A stretch of 27,186 nt of DNA from a virus, in IMG/VR virus record IMGVR_UViG_3300020185_003682, positions 1 to 27,186 of that record; one strand, written 5' to 3'. Position 1 is the stretch's first letter. Each line of letters begins with the position of its first letter. Position numbers and translations under genes: made by a program. Shown here in pieces: positions 14,357 through 23,856 of the stretch. The notes under the pieces are model-generated. The model searched no databases, had not been told where the DNA came from, and saw only the letters and a list, made by a program, of their open reading frames with translations.

Positions 14357-14583
14357 TAAGCGTATTCTTCTCTTAATTCTTTTGGTAATGTATCTTGTAA
14401 AATATTTCCTGTTTCAGGGTCATAAAATACTGGGATTGGGATGAGTCCATCTTCATCTGCTCCTACTACGAAACGAGATACTTTACGGAGGATTACTCCT
14501 TGTTGCCAAATTTTACTCCCACTTGGAGTATCGACTGCTGTTGTTTTGCTCAAATCAATTTGAGGTTGTTGTGGTTGATTCAT
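14356..14583 (-). CDS. Hypothetical protein, 75 aa
   Basis: The product starts MNQPQQPQIDLSKTTAVDTP, proline- and glutamine-rich and probably disordered, and then SGSKIWQQGVILRKVSRFVV, with IPIPVFYDPETGNILQDTLP as a likely beta hairpin. No motif is recognised. It lies directly before gp62 with a 1-nt overlap, so it is translated together with the clamp-loader subunit. The leader is AT-rich without a Shine-Dalgarno site. Confidence 0.65.
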   Translation of the reverse strand: MNQPQQPQIDLSKTTAVDTPSGSKIWQQGVILRKVSRFVVGADEDGLIPIPVFYDPETGNILQDTLPKELREEYA

Positions 14584-14600
14584 TTTTATTTATTATTTAA

Positions 14601-14981
14601 TTATATCCATTTGTTTCTTTTAAAGTAGGCAAACATTCCTCCTATTGTAATAATTGTTAATCCTAAAAATACCCAGAATCCATTATCATCTGATATTAAA
14701 GGTACGTCATCAAAATTCATTCCCCAAAGTCCAGTATAAAACGATAAAGGAAGAAATATTGTAGACCATACTGTTAAAATATTAATTCTACGATTCATAA
14801 GATCATTATGTCTTTTTTCAATCATAGATTCTAACACTTCAAAAATTTGAATTAAATCAAGGTATTCTCCTTTTAATAATTCTCGCTTTAAATTGTAAAA
14901 ATCATTGGTATCATAATCTTTATTTTCAAAGATTACAACTTCATAATACTCGAGTGCTTTTTTTAATTGTTCTTTTTCCAT
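14601..14981 (-). CDS. CorA-like membrane domain with GMN motif
   Basis: The product, 126 aa from ATG 14981 (MEKEQLKKAL), resembles only the C-terminal part of CorA-type Mg2+ channels: a long helix (YLDLIQIFEVLESMIEKRHN), TM1 (ILTVWSTIFLPLSFYTGLW), the signature GMN at 87-89, a short periplasmic loop and TM2 (FWVFLGLTIITIGGMFAYF) with a basic end. The large cytoplasmic N-terminal domain of CorA (over 200 residues) is absent. In-frame ATGs at 14996 and 15053 would give 131 or 150 aa; I prefer 14981 because it reduces the overlap with the upstream gene and starts at the conserved helix. It might form a minimal ion pore or modulate host CorA. Confidence 0.7.
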   Translation of the reverse strand: MEKEQLKKALEYYEVVIFENKDYDTNDFYNLKRELLKGEYLDLIQIFEVLESMIEKRHNDLMNRRINILTVWSTIFLPLSFYTGLWGMNFDDVPLISDDNGFWVFLGLTIITIGGMFAYFKRNKWI

Positions 14982-15163
14982 AAATCTAAAGTCCATAAAG
15001 ATGATTCTATAAAATATAAAATACCAGTTAATATCATTCCATAATGAGTCCAAGTACCACTATGCCCTGTAGTAAAATCAGCATAAATTGAAGGTATGGC
15101 TGAACCCATAATTGATAAACTAAATAATAGTTTGGTGTATTTGTGTTCTAGGAATTGTTTCAT
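14963..15163 (-). CDS. Small two-TM membrane protein
   Basis: The 66-aa product has two hydrophobic segments: residues about 10-28 (KLLFSLSIMGSAIPSIYAD) and about 40-58 (HYGMILTGILYFIESSLWTL), with a basic N-terminus and KKNN at the end. It overlaps the methyltransferase stop by 4 nt and the CorA-like gene by about 19 nt, so the two membrane proteins are translated from one message and could assemble together. Function unknown. Confidence 0.65.
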   Translation of the reverse strand: MKQFLEHKYTKLLFSLSIMGSAIPSIYADFTTGHSGTWTHYGMILTGILYFIESSLWTLDLWKKNN

Positions 15164-15801
15164 TTATATTCTTGTCTTAAGGTACAAATTGGATTCCAAT
15201 AAACTTTATTATTAGGATGCCAATAATATTCTCCATCTTGTCTTTGGGTTTCTATACTATCAATATGAGGAATATCCATTGGGTGAGTGGATATACTACA
15301 AAAATTGTTTAATATTTTAAATGAATCCATAGCCACATGGATCCCATATTCATCACCCCTTGGGTTATTAAAAAATGAGTAAACACCATCTGGTTTGAGC
15401 ATATTAACAATATTAGAATCAAATTTCATTTGGTCTTCAGCCCAAGTATCAAAGTAAATACCATCAAATTTAGGTAAATGGTATATTACTTCTTGCCAAG
15501 GTTTAAAAATAACTTTAACGTGAGGTTTTTTTAACCAACCATCTTCAATAATTTTTCTTTGAACATCAGGATGACCTTCAATAATCCAATGAGTCCTAGG
15601 TCTGTGTTCTTCAATATAGGTATCTATAATACCCATTCCAAAACCTACGTTAAGTACATCACCTCCGTTTCTACAAATGGTTTCGGCTCCTATTTTCATT
15701 AGTTCATCCTCCCATTCCATCATAACAGAATGACCATTACTATCTAACAAACGACCATCGTCTGTATATGTTAATTTTTCATTCCGATAGCTTTCGTTCA
15801 T
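15160..15801 (-). CDS. Class I SAM methyltransferase of the GAMT/RMT2 type
   Basis: The 213-aa product carries a motif I that is distinctive: GGDVLNVGFGMGIIDTYIEE at about 46-65, then IIEGHPDV (about 73-80), and FDGIYFDTWAEDQ at about 114-126, with LKPDGVYSFFNN further on. This arrangement is characteristic of guanidinoacetate methyltransferase and arginine-delta methyltransferase (RMT2) relatives, which methylate guanidino nitrogen. The substrate in a phage is unknown: a protein arginine or a small guanidino compound is possible. It overlaps the gp44 stop by 4 nt, so it is coupled to the clamp loader, an unusual position for this family. Confidence 0.8.
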   Translation of the reverse strand: MNESYRNEKLTYTDDGRLLDSNGHSVMMEWEDELMKIGAETICRNGGDVLNVGFGMGIIDTYIEEHRPRTHWIIEGHPDVQRKIIEDGWLKKPHVKVIFKPWQEVIYHLPKFDGIYFDTWAEDQMKFDSNIVNMLKPDGVYSFFNNPRGDEYGIHVAMDSFKILNNFCSISTHPMDIPHIDSIETQRQDGEYYWHPNNKVYWNPICTLRQEYK

Positions 15802-16712
15802 TTTAATTCAATTAATTTAGCTATAAGAGCCATTATGTTAATTTCTTTATCAATCCTAAAATTAGACTGATAGCTATACTCGTTGATGTAAATAGCAACC
15901 ATTCCTTCGTTACCATCTGCGTATGTAGAAGCATTATCATAAAGATAACGATAAAGACCCTCAAAATCACTAATATTCGCATTTGCTATAATTTGTCTAA
16001 TTGTTTTCCAATTTGGTTTAGAAGTAGATAATTCTTTTACTACTTGAGGCATATAATTAGAACTTACAATTACCGATTTATCAATTATTAATTTATTATC
16101 TTGAGTTGATAATTGTGCTGTGTTGAGCATTTTTCTCAAATCAGGATAAAATTGATTTACTAATACTTTAATATCATCAATTTCATATTCTACCTCTTCC
16201 TTTTCAATAATACTAGCAACATGCTTAGCAATATCTGCTTTAGATGGAGGGACAATCTTTAATACCTGACAACGAGATTGTAATGGGTCAATAATACGTT
16301 CTACAAAGTTACAAGTTAAAATAAAACGTGTAGTACGTGAATATGTTTCTATTACATTCCTAAGAGCAGCTTGACCTTGAATTGTGATAAAATCAGCCTC
16401 ATCTAATATAACTACTTTAATCGATTTAAAGGACGCAGCACTAGCAAAACCTGATACTTTATCTCTGATAGTGTCGATACCACGTTCATCACTAGCGTTG
16501 ATGTAAATATAATCACAATCCAAATTGTTAACAATAAGCTTAGCCAAAGTCGTTTTCCCAGTTCCAGCCGGTCCTGAGAAAATGAAATTTTGAATGTCAT
16601 TTTGGTCAAGATATTGTTGGATTGTTTTTTTAATATTTTCATTACCGACATAACCATTTAAATCAGTACTTCTATATTTTTCAACCCATAAGGAATGTTG
16701 TTTAGACTTCAT
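15798..16712 (-). CDS. 44: Clamp-loader large subunit, AAA+ ATPase (T4 gp44-like)
   Basis: The 304-aa product is an RFC/gp44-type clamp loader: WVEKYR at 9-14 (RFC box), Walker A GPAGTGKT at 47-54, Walker B VVILDEAD at 100-107, sensor-1 LTCN at 132-135 and the SRC arginine-finger motif at 146-148. In T4, four gp44 and one gp62 open the gp45 ring and place it at primer termini with ATP. Length agrees with T4 gp44 (319). The 87-aa gene upstream overlaps its start by 11 nt, and the methyltransferase gene overlaps its stop by 4 nt. Confidence 0.93.
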   Translation of the reverse strand: MKSKQHSLWVEKYRSTDLNGYVGNENIKKTIQQYLDQNDIQNFIFSGPAGTGKTTLAKLIVNNLDCDYIYINASDERGIDTIRDKVSGFASAASFKSIKVVILDEADFITIQGQAALRNVIETYSRTTRFILTCNFVERIIDPLQSRCQVLKIVPPSKADIAKHVASIIEKEEVEYEIDDIKVLVNQFYPDLRKMLNTAQLSTQDNKLIIDKSVIVSSNYMPQVVKELSTSKPNWKTIRQIIANANISDFEGLYRYLYDNASTYADGNEGMVAIYINEYSYQSNFRIDKEINIMALIAKLIELK

Positions 16713-16964
16713 AATCTCCGTATATTGAATATTTCTTTGGTTTAGGTTCTTTAATCTCTACTTCTTCCGGGAATATAGCGAAGAGCTTACCCTTAGCCAA
16801 ATCTAAACGAAAGGCTTTGGGTTTGTCTTCTGCTACTTGGAACCAGGATTCTAAAGCTTCTGTTATAGATTTTTGAACACCTTTAACACCTTCAACTTCC
16901 CAATGATCCCCTGGGGGTACTCTATCTGCTATTTTTAATAGCTTTTCCTTAATTTCTGTTTTCA

Positions 16965-16965
<1 letters not shown>
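16702..16965 (-). CDS. Hypothetical protein, 87 aa
   Basis: The product begins MKTEIKEKLLKIADRVPPGD and continues HWEVEGVKGVQKSITEALES, then a helix and a basic-acidic tail ending PKPKKYSIYGDYEV. No motif or membrane segment is seen. Its ATG overlaps the GroEL stop (TAATG) and its end overlaps the gp44 start, so it bridges the chaperone and clamp-loader genes. Its position suggests a role around one of those, but nothing in the sequence shows it. Confidence 0.6.
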
Positions 16966-18879
<1,914 letters not shown>

Positions 18880-18883
<4 letters not shown>

Positions 18884-19200
18884 ATTTCTATTTTATTTAT
18901 TGTTTTATTTATTGTTTCTTGTTGTTTATTATATTCATTTAAATATTCCATAACAGATGAATATTCTTCTTTTAAATCAACTTTAGCTTGGGATATTTTT
19001 TTAAGAGCACCAGCTATTGAACTATAATGACCTAAAGGTTTTTCATAGTTTTTACCTTGATTACCATTGTCTTTTTTTCCAAATTTACCAATGTTTTTCT
19101 CATCAGGTGTAATAGTTTCCATTACTGTGTAACAGTATTGGTCTTTAGAAATGAAAAAAGGTTCGAGTGATGGGTCTTTAATTGTTGTGTTGTTTGCCAT
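18880..19200 (-). CDS. Hypothetical protein, 106 aa, first gene of the groES-groEL unit
   Basis: The product begins MANNTTIKDPSLEPFFISKD, followed by QYCYTVMETITPDEK, then a glycine/lysine loop, KPLGHYSSIAGALKKISQAK (about 54-73) and a charged C-terminal helix. I associate similar proteins with T4-like phages but know no function. It is the first gene after the promoter at 19225-19256, and its stop overlaps groES as ATGA, so it is regulated and translated with the chaperonins. A folding-related role is possible but not shown. Confidence 0.7.
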
Positions 19201-19224
19201 ATAACTTTATTTTTATTTATAACG

Positions 19225-19256
19225 TAAATATACGAACAAAATCGCGCTAGGGCACG
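19225..19256 (-). promoter_or_regulatory. Promoter of the groES-groEL unit (CGTG-N20-TATATTTA)
   Basis: The minus strand has TATATTTA (19225-19232) within TTCGTATATTTACG, and CGTG (19253-19256) at the 20-nt spacing. The core ends 25 nt before the ATG at 19200. The -33 region and spacer contain one copy of the GTGCCCTAGC repeat also found near hsp20. A weak hairpin (CGTG/CGCG, loop CCCTAG) followed by ATTTTG could also end the hsp20 transcript here. Confidence 0.6.
19243..19256 (-). repeat. Operator-like repeat, copy 1 (overlaps groES-unit promoter)
   Basis: The minus strand reads CGTGCCCTAGCGCG. Its first 11 bases (19246-19256) are identical to the plus-strand sequence at 19753-19763, so the two copies form an 11-bp inverted repeat flanking hsp20. 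This copy covers the -33 element and part of the spacer of the groES-unit promoter. Confidence 0.45.
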
Positions 19257-19273
19257 TTTTAATTGTAAGTAAT

Positions 19274-19690
19274 TTATTTAATTTTAATGGTTTTTGGTAA
19301 TGATTCCTCAGATACTGGGATATGGAGCTTTAATAATCCATGTTCCATTTCAGCGTTAATTTTTGTTAAATTATACTTTGGAGAAATTTTATATCCTAAG
19401 TCAAATGACTTTTTAGATAAACCATGATAAATATAACCTGAGAAATCTAATTCTCCTTCTGGTTTTTTATAACTAATTTTTAATAAATCTCCCTCAACAC
19501 TAATAGAAACATCTTCTTTAGTGAGACCAGTACAAGCGACTTCAAAGTGTAAGCCTTCATCGTTGTAATAAATGTCTAAGGGGTGGGGTTGTTTTGAATT
19601 GAATGCCGGAGCAAATTGTTCTTCAGCGTTGAAGAAATTTCGAAATAGAATGTCGAACGGATTACGTTCATTAATTTTTAATGTACTCAT
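19274..19690 (-). CDS. Hsp20/alpha-crystallin small heat-shock protein
   Basis: The 138-aa product has the alpha-crystallin domain from about residue 35 to 125: PLDIYYNDEGLHFEVACTGL, TKEDVSISVEGDLLKISYKK and INAEMEHGLLKLHIPV (the A-x-x-x-x-G-L-L pattern), and a C-terminal tail with the IKI (I-x-I) motif used in oligomerisation. Small heat-shock proteins hold unfolding proteins and pass them to GroEL-type systems; they are known in T4-like cyanophages. Its own candidate promoter is at 19741-19769, and the groES unit starts just downstream. Confidence 0.93.
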   Translation of the reverse strand: MSTLKINERNPFDILFRNFFNAEEQFAPAFNSKQPHPLDIYYNDEGLHFEVACTGLTKEDVSISVEGDLLKISYKKPEGELDFSGYIYHGLSKKSFDLGYKISPKYNLTKINAEMEHGLLKLHIPVSEESLPKTIKIK

Positions 19691-19711
19691 ATCATTTTTT
19701 TTTATTTGTGA

Positions 19712-19724
19712 GTGCCTAAGCTAC
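19712..19724 (+). repeat. Operator-like repeat, copy 2
   Basis: GTGCCTAAGCTAC on the plus strand matches GTGCCCTAGCTAC at 19754-19766 at 11 of 13 positions. The two are in direct orientation, 42 bp apart, about four helical turns. It lies downstream of the candidate hsp20 promoter core, in the leader. Its GAGTGCCTAA part is faintly like a CIRCE half-site (GAGTGCTAA) with one extra base. Confidence 0.4.
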
Positions 19725-19740
19725 TCGGGTTTAACTTTAA

Positions 19741-19769
19741 AAAATATAACTTCGTGCCCTAGCTACAAT
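19741..19769 (-). promoter_or_regulatory. Candidate hsp20 promoter (ATTG-N17-TATATTTT)
   Basis: The minus strand has TATATTTT (19741-19748), close to the TATATTTA core, with ATTG (19766-19769) 17 nt upstream, a shorter spacing than the other copies. Repeat copy 3 lies in the spacer. The core is 51 nt before the hsp20 ATG. It is the only promoter-like sequence in the 106-nt gap between the FkbM gene and hsp20. Confidence 0.35.
19753..19766 (+). repeat. Operator-like repeat, copy 3 (inside candidate hsp20 promoter)
   Basis: CGTGCCCTAGCTAC on the plus strand. Its first 11 bases are the inverted partner of 19246-19256 and it is a near-direct repeat of 19712-19724. It lies between the -33-like and -7-like elements of the candidate hsp20 promoter, a typical operator position. 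Confidence 0.45.
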
Positions 19770-19796
19770 TTTATATTTTCTATACATATATTAAAA

Positions 19797-20420
19797 TTAA
19801 GGAATTAATAAATAATTTTTATAAGTTCCTTTTACTTGAATTTTATAATTTAAGTTATTAATTAAATAATTAACAGTTTTCTCAGTAAAATCTTCTATCC
19901 ATATTACAGGTTTATTTTTTATAATAGTTTTTATAGATCCTTCTATTGCTGATAATTCATGTCCTTCGATGTCTATTTTAATAAATGAAATGTTTTGAAT
20001 ATTTAAAGAATCTAACGTCATAATTGGGCATTTTTCACCAATTTTTGATATGGATGCTCCTCCTTTATTTGAGTTATTATTACTAGATACATGAACTATA
20101 CCTTCAGTACTTCCTAAAGCTAATTTAAAAGGATAAATATTTGGGTATGGTTTAATATTATATGATAATAAATTATAATTTAAGGAAAAAGGTTCGAAAG
20201 AAAAAACTTCAATATTTTTGTAATATGAAGAAAACATTATAGAATGATTCCCAATATTAGCGCCAATGTCTAAAAATACTCCTTTATTAGGAATAAAACT
20301 TTTAAAATTATTAAAAATATCAATTTCGTAAAATTGATTTGTGTTTTTAATTATAGAAGAAATTAAATCATTTTCATGAATTAAAAAATCTTGACCTTGA
20401 AATGTTATATTTTTTACCAT
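19797..20420 (-). CDS. FkbM-family SAM methyltransferase
   Basis: The 207-aa product has FkbM marks: GVFLDIGANIGNHSIMFSSY at about 47-66 (SAM-binding loop), VFSFEPFSLNYNLLSYNI at about 71-88 (acidic ribose contact), TLDSLNIQNISFIKIDIEGH at about 135-154 with the KIDIEGHE signature. Members O-methylate sugars or polyketides. In this phage the likely target is a glycan made by the glycosyltransferase cassette. It is placed between the clamp and hsp20 genes, away from that cassette. Its coding region is visibly more AT-rich (many AAT, ATA, TTA codons) than its neighbours, a hint of separate acquisition. Confidence 0.85.
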   Translation of the reverse strand: MVKNITFQGQDFLIHENDLISSIIKNTNQFYEIDIFNNFKSFIPNKGVFLDIGANIGNHSIMFSSYYKNIEVFSFEPFSLNYNLLSYNIKPYPNIYPFKLALGSTEGIVHVSSNNNSNKGGASISKIGEKCPIMTLDSLNIQNISFIKIDIEGHELSAIEGSIKTIIKNKPVIWIEDFTEKTVNYLINNLNYKIQVKGTYKNYLLIP

Positions 20421-20439
20421 GTCTTATTTTTTCATTTAC

Positions 20440-21192
20440 TTATTTTTCTTTTGATACAAGATAATAACTACTTTTTAAATTATCACCTGTAAATTCAAGT
20501 TTCATAATACCTTCTAAATCAATACTCATAGTACCCGAAACCATATCTTTATTACAATACATAATTTCTTTAATCATATTTGAATTATAATGTGGTAAAT
20601 CAGGTTTATCTAATTGTTTAAATACTTCAGATATGTTAACATCTGATAGGAAGAATGATACTTTGTTTGAATGTTCAATATTACCTCCAAAACACATTTC
20701 TACTCTATCCTCACCATCATCATTGGGATTTGGACGAATTACTACTGTATCTGTATCTACTAATGCTCCTTTAGCTTTAACTATAGCACCTATACTTTCA
20801 TTATCTAATTCAGATATTTCAGTAAAATTAGGTTCCATTTGTAAACCACCTGCTCTAGGTACTAACATTAAATCAGCTAATGAATAATCAAGGGTATAAT
20901 TATTATCAGATAATATTAATTTGGTTATAAGGTTATGTTGTTTTTTATAACTTAATTCTACATAACCATTTGTAATAGAAATCAGTTTATTTAACTGAGA
21001 TGTATTGCTTAGGGCAATAGTAGAATCCTCAAGTGGGAAACCTGTAAATTCTAGATTACCAATCATTTCCTTTGAGGGTGAATTAAAACCAATACTTAGG
21101 TTTTGGTCTTTAATATCCCAACGTACAGCTTCGATCATACCATTTAAATGATATTTTGAAATAATACTTACTAAATTTAACTTATCTATCAT
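20440..21192 (-). CDS. 45: DNA polymerase sliding clamp (T4 gp45-like)
   Basis: The 250-aa product sits directly behind the polymerase gene and has the features of gp45: N-terminal LVSIISKYHLNGMIEAVRWD, then QLNKLISITNGYVELSYKKQ, and a late segment VSFFLSDVNISEVFKQLDKP that matches the last interdomain helix. It is a little longer than T4 gp45 (228). The clamp is a trimeric ring tethering the polymerase; in T4 it also activates late transcription. Identification rests on position, length and fold pattern more than on a sharp motif. It lies 3 nt after the polymerase stop. Confidence 0.85.
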   Translation of the reverse strand: MIDKLNLVSIISKYHLNGMIEAVRWDIKDQNLSIGFNSPSKEMIGNLEFTGFPLEDSTIALSNTSQLNKLISITNGYVELSYKKQHNLITKLILSDNNYTLDYSLADLMLVPRAGGLQMEPNFTEISELDNESIGAIVKAKGALVDTDTVVIRPNPNDDGEDRVEMCFGGNIEHSNKVSFFLSDVNISEVFKQLDKPDLPHYNSNMIKEIMYCNKDMVSGTMSIDLEGIMKLEFTGDNLKSSYYLVSKEK

Positions 21193-21195
21193 ATT

Positions 21196-23856
21196 TTAAA
21201 ATTGAAAAAATTTATTTACTTTTGCGTTAAATACTGGCATTCCCCATCCAATATCCATATACACATTTTCTAGTTTATTTTTAATTACTGAATCAAATAA
21301 TCCATCTCTATCTATATATTTTTCAATAAATTCTAGTATCTCAGGAGGATCATTATAACCATTAAAACCAATTACCTCTATACGATACGGATTATTTTTT
21401 AATTTGGCAATGTACATTTTATCTCCTATTTGAAATGTTGGGAAATTTGTATCTTGCTTTTTAAAACGTAACATATCATTATAAAATATAGCTGCTTTGG
21501 TGTTAATAGGACATTTTAACTTTAATTTAGAAAATATTTCACCAGCATTTGGAGGACCAGCAATGTATTCCTTCATTTTCTTAAGTCCCGTAGGTTTTAG
21601 AATACGTTTCCAATCTACTGTTCTAAGTGATTCTCTAAACTCTAATACTTCCTTATCAATTTGAGCTTTGGGTTTACCAAACATAATTTCTGTTAAAATA
21701 TGTTCTCCAAATTCCTTAAACATAGGTGGAAAATTAGATTTCATTAGATCTAGACCTTTCATATCTAGTTCATTTGTAGTAACACCTTCTTTATTTACAA
21801 TGTATTGAGCATATCTACGTTTACCAGCAAAATAACCTCGTTCAAGTACAACCTCTTGTTTTAATTCAAAATAATGAGGTTCATTTGGGTAATCAATATT
21901 GAATAAATCTTTAACTAAAGTATGCATATACTCATTAGCTAATTCCTGTACTTCACTTGCTATTTCTAATACAACTTTAATCCATTCATCCTTATCAGCA
22001 TTTACTAATTCAGGGTTCATTTGTAATGCTAACTCCTTTACTTGAACAAATAATGAATCAGTATCTGATGTTACAACATAATCTATATTATCAGTTCCTA
22101 GTTTTTTATTCATCCATTCATTAACAAATGTTATAGAATCCTGTGTTAATCGTTGTCCAGTTAATGTAATTGCCTTACTAATAAATTTATGTCCATCTGT
22201 ATATCTCCATCCATTAATAGCGAATACACCATAAACATCATTTAATTTAATTTTATACGCGTGTTGACGTTTATTATAAAACTCACCCTTAACGGTATCG
22301 CCCGCCTTATATGCTTTTTTCATTAACGCCTTATATTCCTGACGTTTAGCAAACCAATCAGCTAAAATTTCACATACAACACTTGATTTATCCTTACGGA
22401 ATATAACTCCAGGTGCTGAAATAAGCATATCATTTGATTCGATTAAATGGAGAATATCTCCTACTTTAACTCGAGAACGAGACAATTGCTTATTTGCTTT
22501 TACTTTTTCAATTTCAACCTCTTCATTAGGATCCATTGCTCGTAATTCCTTAAGTGACCATTGGTTATCATATTTATCACGATTTACAATACGTCCTACA
22601 AGGGTTTCAATACCTATATTAAGTGAACGAATAATTGAAGGATATAGTGAAGTAAAATCAAGATCAATAACCCATTCATATAATCCTGGGTTAGGGTCTT
22701 TTAAGTAACCACCAGCATATTCTGCTAATGATTTAATTTCCTCATACTCCGTTTTATCAATACGACCAGCCTTATATTCAAATTCTGCCTTTTTAACACT
22801 AATATCTCTTAAGGATGGATTATAAGTAGTAGGTTTATTAGGAGAAACAATACCTTTACGTTTTAGGTAAGTTAAAATTGCTCCATCATTTAATACAGTT
22901 GAATAATAAATTGATTCATAAGTTGTATGACATAAATGACCAATTGTAACCGTTAGTTCAATAAATTTCATTACCTGTTCTAACTCAACAATTATTTCAA
23001 CATCTCGAATGTTATAATCAATAAATTTATTTACATCTTCTTCAAATAATCTATCGAGTGAACCTTGATATTCAATTTTATCTAACTTAACATATTTATT
23101 GCCTATTTCCCCTAATCGGTATGTTGGTTCTTGTTTAGTAATAAACTTTTTAAATAACAACATATAATCAAGATGATTTAAACCACCAATTGTAATTGGA
23201 TTATCTGTGTTATATTCGTTATATGTTACTTTACGAATTGGGGATAAATACAATGCTACTTCCTCACCACAAACTAATCGGATGCGGTTGTATAGATAAG
23301 GCATATCGAAAAAGGCACTATTCCATCCTGAAATTATAGTAGGGTCTAAATCAATCCAAATATCTAAAAAACCACTGAGTAGATCTTGCTCAGTTGAATA
23401 AGGTATAATTTCCTTATCATCGTTTATAGTTTTAGTCATTTTGCCTTTATCATCTAAAATCAAACAATAGTATTTTTTACTATTATTATCATATAAGGCA
23501 ATAGAAGTGATTTTACCTTTAGGATCACGAATATTTGAAGGTGTAAGAGCACCTGCAATTTCACACTCAATATCTAAATAAACTATATTATGATAACTTG
23601 GGGTATCATCAGATTCATAATACATATCCACTAAAAGACGAGTATTTCTATCTACATCCTTTTCATAATATTTAGGATCTTTCCAGTTATCCATTCGTTT
23701 AACTGGGGATACTTTTTCTCCGTGTAGGGTTTCGAATTCACCATCTATATCAGCAGCATAAAACGTAGGCCAGTATTGAAAATGTTTCCAACCTTTTTTA
23801 TCATCTCTAAGATAGTAGTGTTTTTCGTCCCTATCATAATAGACAGATTGATACAT
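21196..23856 (-). CDS. 43: Family B DNA polymerase with 3'-5' exonuclease (T4 gp43-like)
   Basis: The 886-aa product (T4 gp43 is 898) is complete. Exonuclease motifs: ExoI YLDIE with D95 and E97, ExoII GWNSAFFD at 177-184, ExoIII YNIRD at 281-285. Polymerase motifs: A, DFTSLYPS from D400; B, K535-x3-N539-x2-YG; C, SDTDS at 597-601 with the catalytic D598 and D600. Both activities should therefore work. No intein or split is present, unlike in some phages. The start codon overlaps the MazG-like stop (TAATG), coupling the two. The C-terminus ends FNAKVNKFFQF, a plausible clamp-binding tail. Confidence 0.96.
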   Translation of the reverse strand: MYQSVYYDRDEKHYYLRDDKKGWKHFQYWPTFYAADIDGEFETLHGEKVSPVKRMDNWKDPKYYEKDVDRNTRLLVDMYYESDDTPSYHNIVYLDIECEIAGALTPSNIRDPKGKITSIALYDNNSKKYYCLILDDKGKMTKTINDDKEIIPYSTEQDLLSGFLDIWIDLDPTIISGWNSAFFDMPYLYNRIRLVCGEEVALYLSPIRKVTYNEYNTDNPITIGGLNHLDYMLLFKKFITKQEPTYRLGEIGNKYVKLDKIEYQGSLDRLFEEDVNKFIDYNIRDVEIIVELEQVMKFIELTVTIGHLCHTTYESIYYSTVLNDGAILTYLKRKGIVSPNKPTTYNPSLRDISVKKAEFEYKAGRIDKTEYEEIKSLAEYAGGYLKDPNPGLYEWVIDLDFTSLYPSIIRSLNIGIETLVGRIVNRDKYDNQWSLKELRAMDPNEEVEIEKVKANKQLSRSRVKVGDILHLIESNDMLISAPGVIFRKDKSSVVCEILADWFAKRQEYKALMKKAYKAGDTVKGEFYNKRQHAYKIKLNDVYGVFAINGWRYTDGHKFISKAITLTGQRLTQDSITFVNEWMNKKLGTDNIDYVVTSDTDSLFVQVKELALQMNPELVNADKDEWIKVVLEIASEVQELANEYMHTLVKDLFNIDYPNEPHYFELKQEVVLERGYFAGKRRYAQYIVNKEGVTTNELDMKGLDLMKSNFPPMFKEFGEHILTEIMFGKPKAQIDKEVLEFRESLRTVDWKRILKPTGLKKMKEYIAGPPNAGEIFSKLKLKCPINTKAAIFYNDMLRFKKQDTNFPTFQIGDKMYIAKLKNNPYRIEVIGFNGYNDPPEILEFIEKYIDRDGLFDSVIKNKLENVYMDIGWGMPVFNAKVNKFFQF

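Noticed and set aside
16412-16657. 81-aa minus-strand frame inside the gp44 gene
   Set aside because: It is an alternative frame of the conserved AAA+ coding region; the gp44 frame has all catalytic motifs.
19712-19724. CIRCE operator for HrcA control of the phage chaperones
   Set aside because: Only one imperfect half-site with an extra base is seen, and the N9-spaced second half is missing, so a true CIRCE element is not supported.
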